A stretch of DNA of 64,000 nt, taken from the NCBI GenBank assembly GCA_910584195.1, contig CAJTYV010000005.1, positions 1-64,000 on the forward strand. The letters run 5' to 3'. Origin of the DNA: an uncultured Ruminococcus sp. (lineage in GTDB: Bacteria; Bacillota; Clostridia; Oscillospirales; Ruminococcaceae). The first letter of the stretch is position 1; the number at the start of each line of letters is the position of its first letter. Below are positions 1 through 8,284 of this stretch, one piece after another. The notes under the pieces were generated by a model that worked only from the letters and a program-made list of their open reading frames with translations, searched no databases and was not told the origin of the DNA. The translations under genes were made by a program, and so were the position numbers.

Positions 1-13
1 CCATATCTATGAA

Positions 14-41
14 AAAAAGCCAAGCGTTTGCTTGACTTTTT
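14..41 (-). terminator. Rho-independent terminator after the U32 gene
   Basis: Twelve-base arms at 14-25 and 30-41 fold on the minus strand with one G-U pair and are followed by a T run. It lies downstream of the minus-strand operon that ends at 207. A near copy of the same hairpin sits at 48337-48375. Confidence 0.7.
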
Positions 42-51
42 CGACAGACTG

Positions 52-79
52 AGCTGCCCATAGGGCAGCTATTTTTATT
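52..79 (+). terminator. Rho-independent terminator reading rightward
   Basis: Perfect 8-bp arms (AGCTGCCC at 52-59, GGGCAGCT at 63-70) with a 3-nt loop are followed by ATTTTTATT. It probably ends a plus-strand gene lying left of the window. Nothing else is seen between 80 and 206. Confidence 0.65.
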
Positions 80-206
80 CCACAAAATTTTCGTTTTAAC
101 GGTAGTGATATTGCTTTGAAAAGATCGACGCCTTCTTTGATTTCTCTCAGGAAGGTTCGAGTCTCGCTATGGAGAATCTGATCGGCTGAAAATATACGCC
201 TGAAAT

Positions 207-1427
207 TTAGGCAATAGTTCCCTTTCGAATTACTGTACCTGCAGGAAAATTTATGCCGCATGTAAAAGAAAATTTCATCATTGCATGATTTGCAACATCT
301 ATTTGTTCACCGTTTTCGTTATAAATCTTGTCAAGAATCATAGTCACAGGTTTAACAGACGGAGACAGAAGTTCTACTTCATCACCTGCAAAGAAACGAT
401 TTCTTTGTGTGCAAAAAACCGTACCATTTTCGCATTTGTCTACAACAGCCACAATATCATAATTTCTGATATAGCCGCTGTTTTCGTAATATTGTGAGTT
501 ATCGGGAGTTCCGAAAAAAAATCCCTTGCAGTATTGCCTGTGGCTTACCTTGTAAACTTCATCTCGTATCCAGTCCGGGAGACTGAAATTATATGGCTCC
601 TTACAGTATTCGTCCACAGCCATGCGGTAAGCATTGGTTATGACAGTTACATAGTAAGCAGATTTTGCACGTCCCTCTATTTTCAGGCTTGTGACGCCTG
701 ATTCAGCGAGCTTGTCGATATGTTCTATCATGCACATATCCTTAGCGTTAAGAATATATGTACCATTTTCATCCTCATAAACGGGAAAATACTGTCCAGG
801 ACGCTTTTCTTCCATGAGATGGTATCCCCAGCGGCAGGGCTGGGCGCATTCGCCGCGATTGGCATCACGGTTTACAAGGTATTGTGAAAGCAGACAGCGT
901 CCTGAAAATGATACGCACATAGCGCCGTGTACGAAACATTCTATATCCATATCGGGATTGGTTTTTGCCCTTATCTCTGCAATCTCGTCAAAAGAAAGTT
1001 CTCTTGCGAGGACAATTCGCTTTGCTCCCAAATTATATAGTTCGCGGGCAGTCGCATAGTTTACTATTCCGGTTTGAGTGGAAATATGTATTTCCATATC
1101 GGGAGCATATTTTTTTATAAGCATCAAAAGACCGATGTCTGCGACTATAAGAGCATCAACTTCCGCTTCAACGGCTTCCTTTACGAATTTCTCGAAAAAA
1201 GGAAGCTCGTTGTTTCTTGGAAGTGTATTGCAGGTAAGGTAAACCTTAACATTTCTGCTGTGAGCGGTTCGTACTGCGTTTACAAGTTGTTCAAAATCAA
1301 AGTTCATAGGCGATGAACGCATTCCAAATTGCTTTCGTCCGAGATATACAGCATCTGCGCCGTAATTCAGAGCGGCAGCAAGGCGTTCTTCATCTCCGGC
1401 AGGAGCAAGAACTTCAAGCTTTTTCAT
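207..1427 (-). CDS. U32-family protein, probable tRNA uridine 5-hydroxylation protein (TrhP/YegQ type)
   Basis: 406 aa. The start reads KKLEVLAPAGDEE, the usual opening of U32 'peptidases'. The family signature ECFVHGAMCVSFSGRC lies near residue 165, followed by a CAQPC motif and two further Cys positions suited to an Fe-S cluster. In characterised members (E. coli TrhP, B. subtilis YrrN/YrrO) the protein makes 5-hydroxyuridine at tRNA position 34 from prephenate rather than cutting protein. It follows mltG by 11 bases, and in Bacillus the yrrL(mltG)-yrrM-yrrN-yrrO order is similar, which supports this reading. A true collagenase role is unlikely. It is the last gene of the thyX operon. Confidence 0.85.
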   Translation of the reverse strand: MKKLEVLAPAGDEERLAAALNYGADAVYLGRKQFGMRSSPMNFDFEQLVNAVRTAHSRNVKVYLTCNTLPRNNELPFFEKFVKEAVEAEVDALIVADIGLLMLIKKYAPDMEIHISTQTGIVNYATARELYNLGAKRIVLARELSFDEIAEIRAKTNPDMDIECFVHGAMCVSFSGRCLLSQYLVNRDANRGECAQPCRWGYHLMEEKRPGQYFPVYEDENGTYILNAKDMCMIEHIDKLAESGVTSLKIEGRAKSAYYVTVITNAYRMAVDEYCKEPYNFSLPDWIRDEVYKVSHRQYCKGFFFGTPDNSQYYENSGYIRNYDIVAVVDKCENGTVFCTQRNRFFAGDEVELLSPSVKPVTMILDKIYNENGEQIDVANHAMMKFSFTCGINFPAGTVIRKGTIA

Positions 1428-1438
1428 GTTTCGTCTCC

Positions 1439-2830
1439 TTATTCATTATCGTCAGCGTTATCAATATAGTATTGTTCTATTTCATTCTGTTTCTGCTCAT
1501 GTTCATCAAGAGTTTCAGAGAAGAAAGTTTCGTTGGTTTTTATGTTGGCTATGAAGTAGTAATAACCTGTTTTCTTATTGGTGAGTACAGCGTCAATAGC
1601 CTCGATACCGGGATTGCATATAGCTCCGGGAGGAAGACCGGGACTTTTATAGGTATCATAAGCATCTATGAGAGTCTCATTAAGGTATTCGATATTTGGA
1701 CGTATAACATTTTTAGAGTAGTTGGATGTAGGGTCAGACTGAAGAAGCGGGAATTCGTCCGAATTATTCAGACGGTTTCTGAATACGGATGCAACATCGT
1801 TCATAACGTCAGCAGTTGCCGCTTCTTTTTGAACAATGGACGCAAGAGTGATAAGCTCGTCAAGATTCATGTTAAGTTCTTCCATGCGTTCATAGCGTGT
1901 AGCGTAGTTCTTTTTGCCGACTGAAAACTCGCCGTTCATTTTTGTGTCAAAATTGTAGTAAATCTTTTGGCAGACTTCTTCCGGTTTGCTGTTTTCGTAA
2001 AAGAAATAGGTATCGGGGAATAAATAACCTTCCATTTTTTCAAATTTCAAAGAGGTGTCAATAGGAAGTCTGTCCTCAAATTCAATGCCAAAGCCTCCTG
2101 CATTGAAGTAGAAAATAAACTCTTCAGCATCGCAGATGTGATTTTTTTCAAGAATATTGGCTGCATCAATGAGAGTTGTACCTTCGGGGAAGGTTACCTG
2201 AATGGATTCGCCCATTTCCTCCGTGGGAACTTTGGTAAGTTCGTCTATTATTGTTTCATACGGCATATTTGGACGTACAAAATGCTCGCCCGAAACGTAT
2301 GCCATTTCTTTGTTGCGTAATTGCGCAAAAAGTTTGAAAGCGTCCGATGACTTGATAATATTGTCCTCAAGAAGCATGAGAGCAACTTCTTCAGTAGTTG
2401 CGCCGTCAGGGATAACGATAACATGAGTTTCTTCACTTTTTCCGATTCCCAGCATGTCCTTGCCGAAACTGATAATAACTAACGATGAAATGATTGAGAT
2501 ACCAAAAATAAGCGTTACCAGGATAAGTACTCCCGGAAGACGGTTTGATTTTCTCTTCTTTTTCTTCTTCTTTTTCTTTTTCGGCGAGGAAGTACGTTCT
2601 ATTGGGCGGTCGCCCTGTGTGCCGGGTCTTGACCGTGACTGCATCGCTTCTGAACGTTCTTCGGGAATATCTGTTATTTGAGGTTCTTCATTTTTTTCAT
2701 GATATTCGGTTTTTTGCGGAATTTCTTCATGAGTTTCAAGTTCCTTATAAGAAAATTCCTTTTCGGATTCAGCGTCATTGTTGGCAATATCGTTAAGAAT
2801 ATCATTGATAATATCGTTGTTGTCACTCAT
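1439..2830 (-). CDS. mltG: Endolytic murein transglycosylase MltG (YceG-like)
   Basis: 463 aa. An acidic, disordered cytoplasmic N-terminus (about 1-85) ends in a run of nine lysines plus KRK just before the single membrane helix (about 98-120). A LysM-like part follows, then the YceG catalytic domain with LASIVQKEA (about 330) and SDPTSNYS, where the family's catalytic glutamate lies. MltG cuts nascent glycan strands outside the membrane and helps set chain length. Its start overlaps the end of the folate cyclo-ligase gene by 8 bases, so translation is probably coupled. The N-terminal tail is longer than in E. coli, as is common in clostridia. Confidence 0.93.
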   Translation of the reverse strand: MSDNNDIINDILNDIANNDAESEKEFSYKELETHEEIPQKTEYHEKNEEPQITDIPEERSEAMQSRSRPGTQGDRPIERTSSPKKKKKKKKKRKSNRLPGVLILVTLIFGISIISSLVIISFGKDMLGIGKSEETHVIVIPDGATTEEVALMLLEDNIIKSSDAFKLFAQLRNKEMAYVSGEHFVRPNMPYETIIDELTKVPTEEMGESIQVTFPEGTTLIDAANILEKNHICDAEEFIFYFNAGGFGIEFEDRLPIDTSLKFEKMEGYLFPDTYFFYENSKPEEVCQKIYYNFDTKMNGEFSVGKKNYATRYERMEELNMNLDELITLASIVQKEAATADVMNDVASVFRNRLNNSDEFPLLQSDPTSNYSKNVIRPNIEYLNETLIDAYDTYKSPGLPPGAICNPGIEAIDAVLTNKKTGYYYFIANIKTNETFFSETLDEHEQKQNEIEQYYIDNADDNE

Positions 2831-3380
2831 TGCAAAGCACCATCCTTTCTTCTGTTACAATAGCTTTTATTTTTATGTCGTGTTCCATAGCAGGAAGTTC
2901 ATTGGTTATACACATTTCATAGGCAATGCCGATAGTGTACAGATCAGGGTATTTTGACAAAAATCGGTCATAGTAGCCTCCGCCGTAACCTATTCTTCTT
3001 CCGTCCTCAGTAAAAGCAAGTCCCGGCACAAGACATACCGTTTTATCAGTAATTATCGGTATTTCAGCAATATCTCCGGCAGGTTCGGAAATTCCGAATT
3101 TACCTATATGCAATTCTTTAGTAGAGTTTACTTTAAAAAAAGTCATTTCACCGTTTTCGCTGCACTTCGGATAAGCTGCCGAAATGTTCTTTTCAAGAAT
3201 AATGGAGGCGATGAGCCATGTTGAAGGCTCTGAACCGTATGAGGCAAAAAGAAGTACGGTGTCTGCTTGGTTTATCCGAGGAATTTCATTCAGTTTTTCG
3301 GTAATGCGCAGATCCGCTTCTTGGCAGGATGCCTTTTTGCGGATATTAAAAAAGTGTTTCCTGAGTTCTTTTTTTGTCAT
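2823..3380 (-). CDS. 5-formyltetrahydrofolate cyclo-ligase
   Basis: 185 aa, normal family length. The signature GRRIGYGGGYYDRFL near residue 125 is the ATP/folate-binding loop of MTHFS enzymes (YqgN/YgfA). The enzyme turns 5-formyl-THF into 5,10-methenyl-THF using ATP, in the cytosol. It shares an operon with thyX, which consumes methylene-THF, so the pairing makes metabolic sense. It overlaps mltG by 8 bases downstream and follows the DJ-1 gene by 14 bases. Confidence 0.93.
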   Translation of the reverse strand: MTKKELRKHFFNIRKKASCQEADLRITEKLNEIPRINQADTVLLFASYGSEPSTWLIASIILEKNISAAYPKCSENGEMTFFKVNSTKELHIGKFGISEPAGDIAEIPIITDKTVCLVPGLAFTEDGRRIGYGGGYYDRFLSKYPDLYTIGIAYEMCITNELPAMEHDIKIKAIVTEERMVLCNE

Positions 3381-3394
3381 TTGCGTAACCTGTC

Positions 3395-3937
3395 TCAGCC
3401 GCAGAGAACAGCTTTGAATTGTCTGTCTCTCTCTGCTTTTGAAACCGCTTTTTCAACAAGAGTAAGTGCAAATTGCATTGCAGCTCCTGCTCCTCTTGCG
3501 GTGATTATGTTTCCATCAACAGCAACTGCTTCGCTGCCTATCTTCGCACCCTTAAGCTGCGCTTCAAATCCCGTATAGCATACGGCATTTCTTCCATTCA
3601 GCAGACCTTTGTGACCTAAAATGGAAGGAGCAGCACAAATAGCTCCGATAGTTATATTTTTTTCCATACAGAAGTCGATAGCCGCTTGAACAAATTCGGA
3701 TTTTTCAAGGTTCAGCGTACCGGGCATACCGCCCGGAAGAACTATCATTTCAAGTTCATCTGTAAGGGGAGCTTCCTGAGCAATTGTGTCGGTAACAACA
3801 GGAATACCGTGAGAACTTACGATAAGATTATCGCCTATTCCAACAGTTACTACTTTTTTTTCGGCTCGTCTGAGCATATCGATCGGCGTTATAGCCTCTG
3901 TTTCTTCGAATCCTTGCGCAAGGTAAACGTATATCAT
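3395..3937 (-). CDS. DJ-1/PfpI family protein (YajL/ThiJ-like)
   Basis: 180 aa. The nucleophile elbow AICAAPSILG places the conserved Cys near residue 102, and an early glutamate (QGFEETEA) matches the Glu that stabilises it. The ending PGGMPG is typical of the DJ-1 class. Members act as glyoxalase III/deglycase-like or chaperone proteins, and the exact role cannot be read from sequence. It is the third gene of the operon and sits 15 bases after the DUF2156 gene. Confidence 0.88.
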   Translation of the reverse strand: MIYVYLAQGFEETEAITPIDMLRRAEKKVVTVGIGDNLIVSSHGIPVVTDTIAQEAPLTDELEMIVLPGGMPGTLNLEKSEFVQAAIDFCMEKNITIGAICAAPSILGHKGLLNGRNAVCYTGFEAQLKGAKIGSEAVAVDGNIITARGAGAAMQFALTLVEKAVSKAERDRQFKAVLCG

Positions 3938-3952
3938 TATATTTTTATCCTT

Positions 3953-4846
3953 TCATTTAAATTTGACAATATATTTATTTAGAAGAAAAGCAGGATGATA
4001 GGAAAGCTTTGATTTGCGAAGTCCTTCTATGCCGAGATCTTCCTCACGGTTTATATATTCAAAGCCGTTTGTGCAGGCTTTCACGAAATTATTGCAAATG
4101 CCTGTGTAGATTCCTTCATAATGTCTGTCAGCCTTTTCTATATGAACGCAGAAAGTATTTGAATTAAGTCTTTCGCCCAGTGTTACGGCTGCAATTTCTC
4201 CTTCTATACGTATAATTACGCCTTTTAAATCAAGCTCGTAAAAGTTGCTGAAATATGTGTTCACAGCATATTGTTCCGCAACGGCGGAATGTTCTGTTCC
4301 GTAAGGATATTTGTTGTTGTATTCATTGGTTATGAATCTTATGCAGTTATCGAAGTCTTTTTCTGATATGAAAGAAATTTCGCTGTCGAGTCTATTAAAT
4401 TTTGTAAGATGATTGCGTTTTTGATGAAATTTTTTCCCCTTAAGTTCAGCAAGGTCGCTGCGTCTGTAAATATAATCGCAGCCATCACGGTCAAGTTCTT
4501 TGGTGAAGCTGCCGCGAAAAAGTTCGTCAAACATTTTAAGAGAGTTATTAGTGACTCCGCACAGTTGTAAAGGAAATCCCATATTGTTGCTGAACCGTTT
4601 CATTTCTTGAATGACGTCACGATAATCGCCTTTTCCGGAGGGAAGAATAAAAGTTGGTATTCCATCTTCTGTGCCAAATGCACATACAATATAAAAATCC
4701 TTATAGAAACAGATTTTTGAATCCGCAAGCCGACACCACGCCAAATTATTGGCAAATGAATATTCACATCCCATAAAATCCGAGTATTGCAGAGCCGTAT
4801 TGACTTTATCTCTGTCTTGCAGAGTGATTCGTTTGAATTCAAGCAT
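3953..4846 (-). CDS. DUF2156 protein, GNAT-like (phosphatidylglycerol lysyltransferase C-terminal type)
   Basis: 297 aa soluble protein. The start reads LEFKRITLQDRDKVN, and later YIYRRSDLAELKGKKFHQKRNHLTKF and the ending INREEDLGIEGLRKSKLSYHP match the DUF2156 family seen in many Clostridia. These are two GNAT folds related to the aminoacyl-tRNA-dependent domain of MprF, but without the membrane part. The substrate is unknown. The gene overlaps thyX by 8 bases and is cotranscribed with it. Confidence 0.82.
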   Translation of the reverse strand: MLEFKRITLQDRDKVNTALQYSDFMGCEYSFANNLAWCRLADSKICFYKDFYIVCAFGTEDGIPTFILPSGKGDYRDVIQEMKRFSNNMGFPLQLCGVTNNSLKMFDELFRGSFTKELDRDGCDYIYRRSDLAELKGKKFHQKRNHLTKFNRLDSEISFISEKDFDNCIRFITNEYNNKYPYGTEHSAVAEQYAVNTYFSNFYELDLKGVIIRIEGEIAAVTLGERLNSNTFCVHIEKADRHYEGIYTGICNNFVKACTNGFEYINREEDLGIEGLRKSKLSYHPAFLLNKYIVKFK

Positions 4847-5621
4847 TTGTTGAACCTTTTATAAATTCTGAAAAATACTTTTTAACTTCAGAAGATTTTC
4901 CACAGCTCATTTTTCCTTCTGGACATTTTCCTGAGGATACACAAGAGGGTCCGGCATACTTGAAAATATGAGGAGCTTCCTGCAAACAGAGTTTCAGCAT
5001 TTCGTTTGCAACAGTTCTGATTTCCCATTGAGCTCGGTTGCAGCAGCGGTGACGGAAAAAATTGAACAGCGAACGTACATTCATAGTAACGACTATTTTC
5101 GTTTCACATGCGTTAGGCAAAATAAAACGTGCATCTTCGTTGGCAAGTTTACGTGCTTTTGAGGTTGCTGTTTTTTCGTCCATACCCTCAGAAATAAAAC
5201 GTCTTTTATGGGAGTCGGTGAGTATATCTGCGATTTTGGAGTAGCTTTCGCTTATTTCATTTATTACGCGGCAGAATTCGGCTTTTGCTTCAGGTTCGAC
5301 TTCTATTTCAGGCGGTGTTATAAATTCAAAGCTATTTTCATTAACATATCGCTGACTTTTTTGAGAATATGAAGCTATCCTGTGTCTTACAAGCTGATGT
5401 GAACATGCGCGTGATATTCCTTCGATACCGAAAGTAAAACTGACATGTTCCATAACGCTTTCATGACCGATGGACACCAGCATATCAATGAAGCTTTCAG
5501 TTTTTTCTTCTGTAAGTCCGTCCTTGAGAGAACCTATGCCACTGTTTGAATAGCAAAGTTTTGCAGCTGTGGCAGCAATTTTTTCCGGATCCGGCGTATG
5601 CGCTAAAAGTGTAACTTTCAT
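4839..5621 (-). CDS. thyX: FAD-dependent thymidylate synthase ThyX
   Basis: 260 aa. The ThyX motif RHR-x7-S is present as RHRIASYSQKSQRY near residue 80. C-terminal RSLFNFFRHRCCNRAQWEIR matches the dUMP/FAD region. It methylates dUMP to dTMP with methylene-THF and NADPH. The final ~40 residues carry several Cys (CVSSGKCPEGKMSCGK) as in many clostridial ThyX. It is the first gene of a six-gene operon and has its own promoter at 5679-5707. Confidence 0.95.
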   Translation of the reverse strand: MKVTLLAHTPDPEKIAATAAKLCYSNSGIGSLKDGLTEEKTESFIDMLVSIGHESVMEHVSFTFGIEGISRACSHQLVRHRIASYSQKSQRYVNENSFEFITPPEIEVEPEAKAEFCRVINEISESYSKIADILTDSHKRRFISEGMDEKTATSKARKLANEDARFILPNACETKIVVTMNVRSLFNFFRHRCCNRAQWEIRTVANEMLKLCLQEAPHIFKYAGPSCVSSGKCPEGKMSCGKSSEVKKYFSEFIKGSTNA

Positions 5622-5678
5622 AAATGTATCCTCGCAATTTTTGAACTCAATAATGAATATATCAAAACATATATTATT

Positions 5679-5707
5679 ATTTTATCATTTTTTCCTTTTA
5701 TAGTCAA
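5679..5707 (-). promoter_or_regulatory. Sigma-A promoter of the thyX operon
   Basis: On the minus strand TTGACT (5702-5707) and TAAAAT (5679-5684) are separated by 17 bases, about 60 bases before the thyX start. Confidence 0.7.
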
Positions 5708-6061
5708 GTGAAATTTATGAAATTTTAATTTCAAAAGAGTTTACCGTTAAAATGCACAGGAAATTAGATGATTAATGAAAAAAGTCTGAACAGTAAATGA
5801 CAGAAAATAATGAAAATTATTTCAGCGCTTATTGTAATTTTGAATGTTATGTTGCAGGTTTTTTTGGAGATTTGTAACTTATACGGCTCAACATAGACGT
5901 TTACAACATAGAGGTTATAAGATGTCAGAGAATTAGAAAGAGTAAAAAGAGTTTTCGAATTGGATAGGTGACAAAATGTTATTGGAGGAATTAGGGTGAT
6001 TGAAATTATAAAAGTGAATATATTCAAAACAAAAATTGTGCAGTATTTTTTTCTAAAAGCC
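5708..6061. other. Gene-free AT-rich stretch with one doubtful small ORF
   Basis: No protein with family resemblance is seen on either strand. A 28-codon plus-strand ORF at 5810-5896 encodes a hydrophobic peptide (begins MKIISALIVILNVM) but lacks a ribosome binding site. A longer minus-strand open frame across 5764-6111 looks like chance. This may be the remains of deleted genes next to the broken hicA. Confidence 0.4.
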
Positions 6062-6090
6062 TTGTCAAATGCGTATAAAGGGCGTATAAT
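6062..6090 (+). promoter_or_regulatory. Sigma-A promoter of the hicA remnant
   Basis: TTGTCA (6062-6067), 17 bases, TATAAT (6085-6090). A strong ribosome binding site AGGAGG follows at 6097-6102, 7 bases before the ATG at 6110. The signals are better preserved than the gene they serve. Confidence 0.75.
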
Positions 6091-6109
6091 ATATACAGGA
6101 GGCGGGAAC

Positions 6110-6264
6110 ATGAAGCATAGAAATTTAATTAAACTTCTCGAAAAAACGGCTGCTATTTAAAACGTGACGGTGCAAATCACGATATATATACCAACGGTGT
6201 GAAAAATGAACCAATCCCACGTCACAGGGAAATTAATGAAAAGCTTGCATAAGCAATCATTTGT
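6110..6264 (+). pseudogene. HicA-type mRNA interferase toxin, frameshifted and truncated
   Basis: Read from ATG 6110 the frame gives MKHRNLIKLLEK and then stops at 6158. Adding one base in the A6 run at 6141-6146 restores NGCYLKRDGANHDIY, then IPRHREINEKLA, the hallmark HicA fold including the catalytic His (GxNHDIY). A second lesion, TAA at 6250-6252, stands where HicA has a Lys before AII. No HicB antitoxin follows. A 25-codon open tail at 6264-6341 (LAIIADLQYLQDEKQ...) may be debris of another gene. The toxin is therefore dead unless the frame slips. Confidence 0.8.
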
Positions 6265-6500
6265 TAGCGATTATCGCTGATTTACAATACTTACAGGACG
6301 AAAAACAGAGAAAAAAGCTAATCAGCGAGGAGAAAATTTAAGACTATTTTAAGAATTGATTTAAGTGATTTTTCAGACATTAATGCTATAATAGACATTG
6401 GAAGTCGGAAAGAAAAAATTTTTAGTCTAATGATATTTTGTCAGCCGTATAAAAAATTTGTTATTTTCCGATTGCCTAATAAATTTAACGGAGGTCAATT

Positions 6501-7415
6501 ATGCGTGAAATTGTTCTGAAGACAACAAAACTCACAAAAAGGTACAGATCGTTTACTGCTCTTGATAACGCCGATATGACCGTATACAGCGGAGATATTT
6601 ACGGACTTGTCGGCAGGAACGGCGCAGGAAAAACAACTATAATGAAAATTCTTGTAGGTCTGACCGAAAAAACGTCAGGGGAATTTGAGATGTTCTCAAA
6701 AAAGGGTTCTGACGTACAAAAAGAAAAAAGACGAATTGGCTGTCTTATTGAAAATCCTGCTTTTTTCGGTGGAATGACGGCATTTCAAAACCTGAAATAC
6801 TATGCCCTTCAAAAGGGGATAACCGACATGGAACAAATTGGCGAAGCGCTTTCACTGGTAGGATTGACAGAAGCTAAGAATAAGAAATTCCGTAAATTTT
6901 CGCTTGGAATGAAGCAGCGTCTCGGAATTGCATTTGCATTGCTGGACAATCCTGATTTAATAATACTTGACGAGCCGATCAATGGACTTGATCCAATAGG
7001 AATAAGCGAACTTCGGGAGACTTTCAGAAAACTTAATACAGAGCGGGGGATAACGTTTATAATTTCAAGTCATATACTTTCAGAGCTTTATCTTTCGGCA
7101 AACAGATTTCTTTTTATTGATAATGGCAGGGTTCTTAAAGAGATGACAAAGGCAGAGCTTGACCTTGAATGTATGCGCTGTATAGCGGTTAAAGCGGACG
7201 ATATAAAGCATGCCGCAGCCGTTATTGAAAAAGAAATGGGAATAACGGATTACAAGGTAATTGACAGCGGCGAACTTCGTATATACGATAATGAGGCAGA
7301 ACCTGAAAAGCTAAATAGACTGCTTATAAAAAACGATGTCAGCGTAAAGTCAATATTTGAAACCGGAATTACACTGGAGGATTATTTTAAATCGCTTGTT
7401 GGGGAGGAAAAGTAA
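6501..7415 (+). CDS. ABC transporter ATP-binding protein (BcrA/lantibiotic-protection type)
   Basis: 304 aa. Walker A GLVGRNGAGKTT (about 35-46), signature FSLGMKQR (about 133) and Walker B LIILDEPINGLDP are intact, followed by the switch His in ISSHILSEL. The C-terminal ~90 residues are the extension typical of BcrA/LptB-like exporters that remove or resist bacitracin and lantibiotics. A good RBS (ACGGAGGTC) precedes ATG 6501. It runs directly into the permease gene. Export of a peptide antibiotic is inference from class only. Confidence 0.9.
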   Translation: MREIVLKTTKLTKRYRSFTALDNADMTVYSGDIYGLVGRNGAGKTTIMKILVGLTEKTSGEFEMFSKKGSDVQKEKRRIGCLIENPAFFGGMTAFQNLKYYALQKGITDMEQIGEALSLVGLTEAKNKKFRKFSLGMKQRLGIAFALLDNPDLIILDEPINGLDPIGISELRETFRKLNTERGITFIISSHILSELYLSANRFLFIDNGRVLKEMTKAELDLECMRCIAVKADDIKHAAAVIEKEMGITDYKVIDSGELRIYDNEAEPEKLNRLLIKNDVSVKSIFETGITLEDYFKSLVGEEK

Positions 7416-8267
7416 ATGTTTAATATGATAAAAGCGGATTCGTATCGAATCACAAAAAGTATCGCGTTTTACATTGCAGCAGCGATAATATTTGCGCTTG
7501 CGGCTGTGAGCATTTATCTTGTAAGTCCGGGAACTATCGGACAGGCAAATATAGGAGATATAAGTACCGCTCAGTATTCTCAGGAAACGCCATTGGATGA
7601 TATAAGCTTTGAAGAAATGCAGGATCTTACCCCTAAAGATATGCGTAAAATCATGCTCGAAACAGAGAATTATGAACTTGACAGAGAAATTCTTGCTATG
7701 AATATGAATCTTTACTACTGCTTTATTTTTATAGCTGCTCTGATAATTACTGTGGATTTTTCTTCAGGAAGCGCCAAAAATACTCTTTCATCAGCAATAA
7801 GCAGAAATAAATACTTTATTTCAAAAACTGCGATAGTTTTCGGAATTTGTATATTTTTGTTTTTTCTGAATACCTATGTTGTATATTTCGGAAATATGAT
7901 TTTCAACAGCGGAAAAGTATCATCTGATTTATGGACTGTCACAAAAGTTAGCCTGCTTCAGTTGCCGCCTATGCTTGCTCTCATGAGCATACTTACAGGA
8001 ATTGCGTTTGCCGTCAGGAAAACTGCAGTGTATAATATGATAACGATTCCGCTTGTAATGGTCTTTCAGCTTATTCTTGGTGTATTGATTAAAATTTTCG
8101 ATTTGAAAAGTAAAATTGCTGATTTTGAACTTCAGATCATGATAGGAAAACTTTCGGCAGATCCATCAGATAAATATATCATACAAAGTTGTATTGTATG
8201 CACCGTAATAATTATTGCATTTTTAAGTTTAGGATATGCTTCGTTCAGAAAGTCTGAAATAAAATAA
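7416..8267 (+). CDS. ABC-2 type permease partner
   Basis: 283 aa with about six membrane helices: one near residue 15-37, then four in 95-245 and a last at 258-276. The loop of about 60 residues between the first two helices faces outside. It begins immediately after the stop of the ATPase gene, so the two form one exporter. The low sequence conservation is normal for the BcrB/ABC-2 class. Confidence 0.85.
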   Translation: MFNMIKADSYRITKSIAFYIAAAIIFALAAVSIYLVSPGTIGQANIGDISTAQYSQETPLDDISFEEMQDLTPKDMRKIMLETENYELDREILAMNMNLYYCFIFIAALIITVDFSSGSAKNTLSSAISRNKYFISKTAIVFGICIFLFFLNTYVVYFGNMIFNSGKVSSDLWTVTKVSLLQLPPMLALMSILTGIAFAVRKTAVYNMITIPLVMVFQLILGVLIKIFDLKSKIADFELQIMIGKLSADPSDKYIIQSCIVCTVIIIAFLSLGYASFRKSEIK

Positions 8268-8284
8268 TCAGGAGGGAACAGTTT

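Noticed and set aside
7..261. 84-codon minus-strand open frame across the left end
   Set aside because: It crosses two terminator hairpins and the U32 gene's 3' end in another frame and has no RBS; it could be a gene remnant but nothing recognisable.
5764..6111. 115-codon minus-strand frame
   Set aside because: Low-complexity hydrophobic sequence overlapping the hicA promoter on the other strand; no RBS or family likeness.
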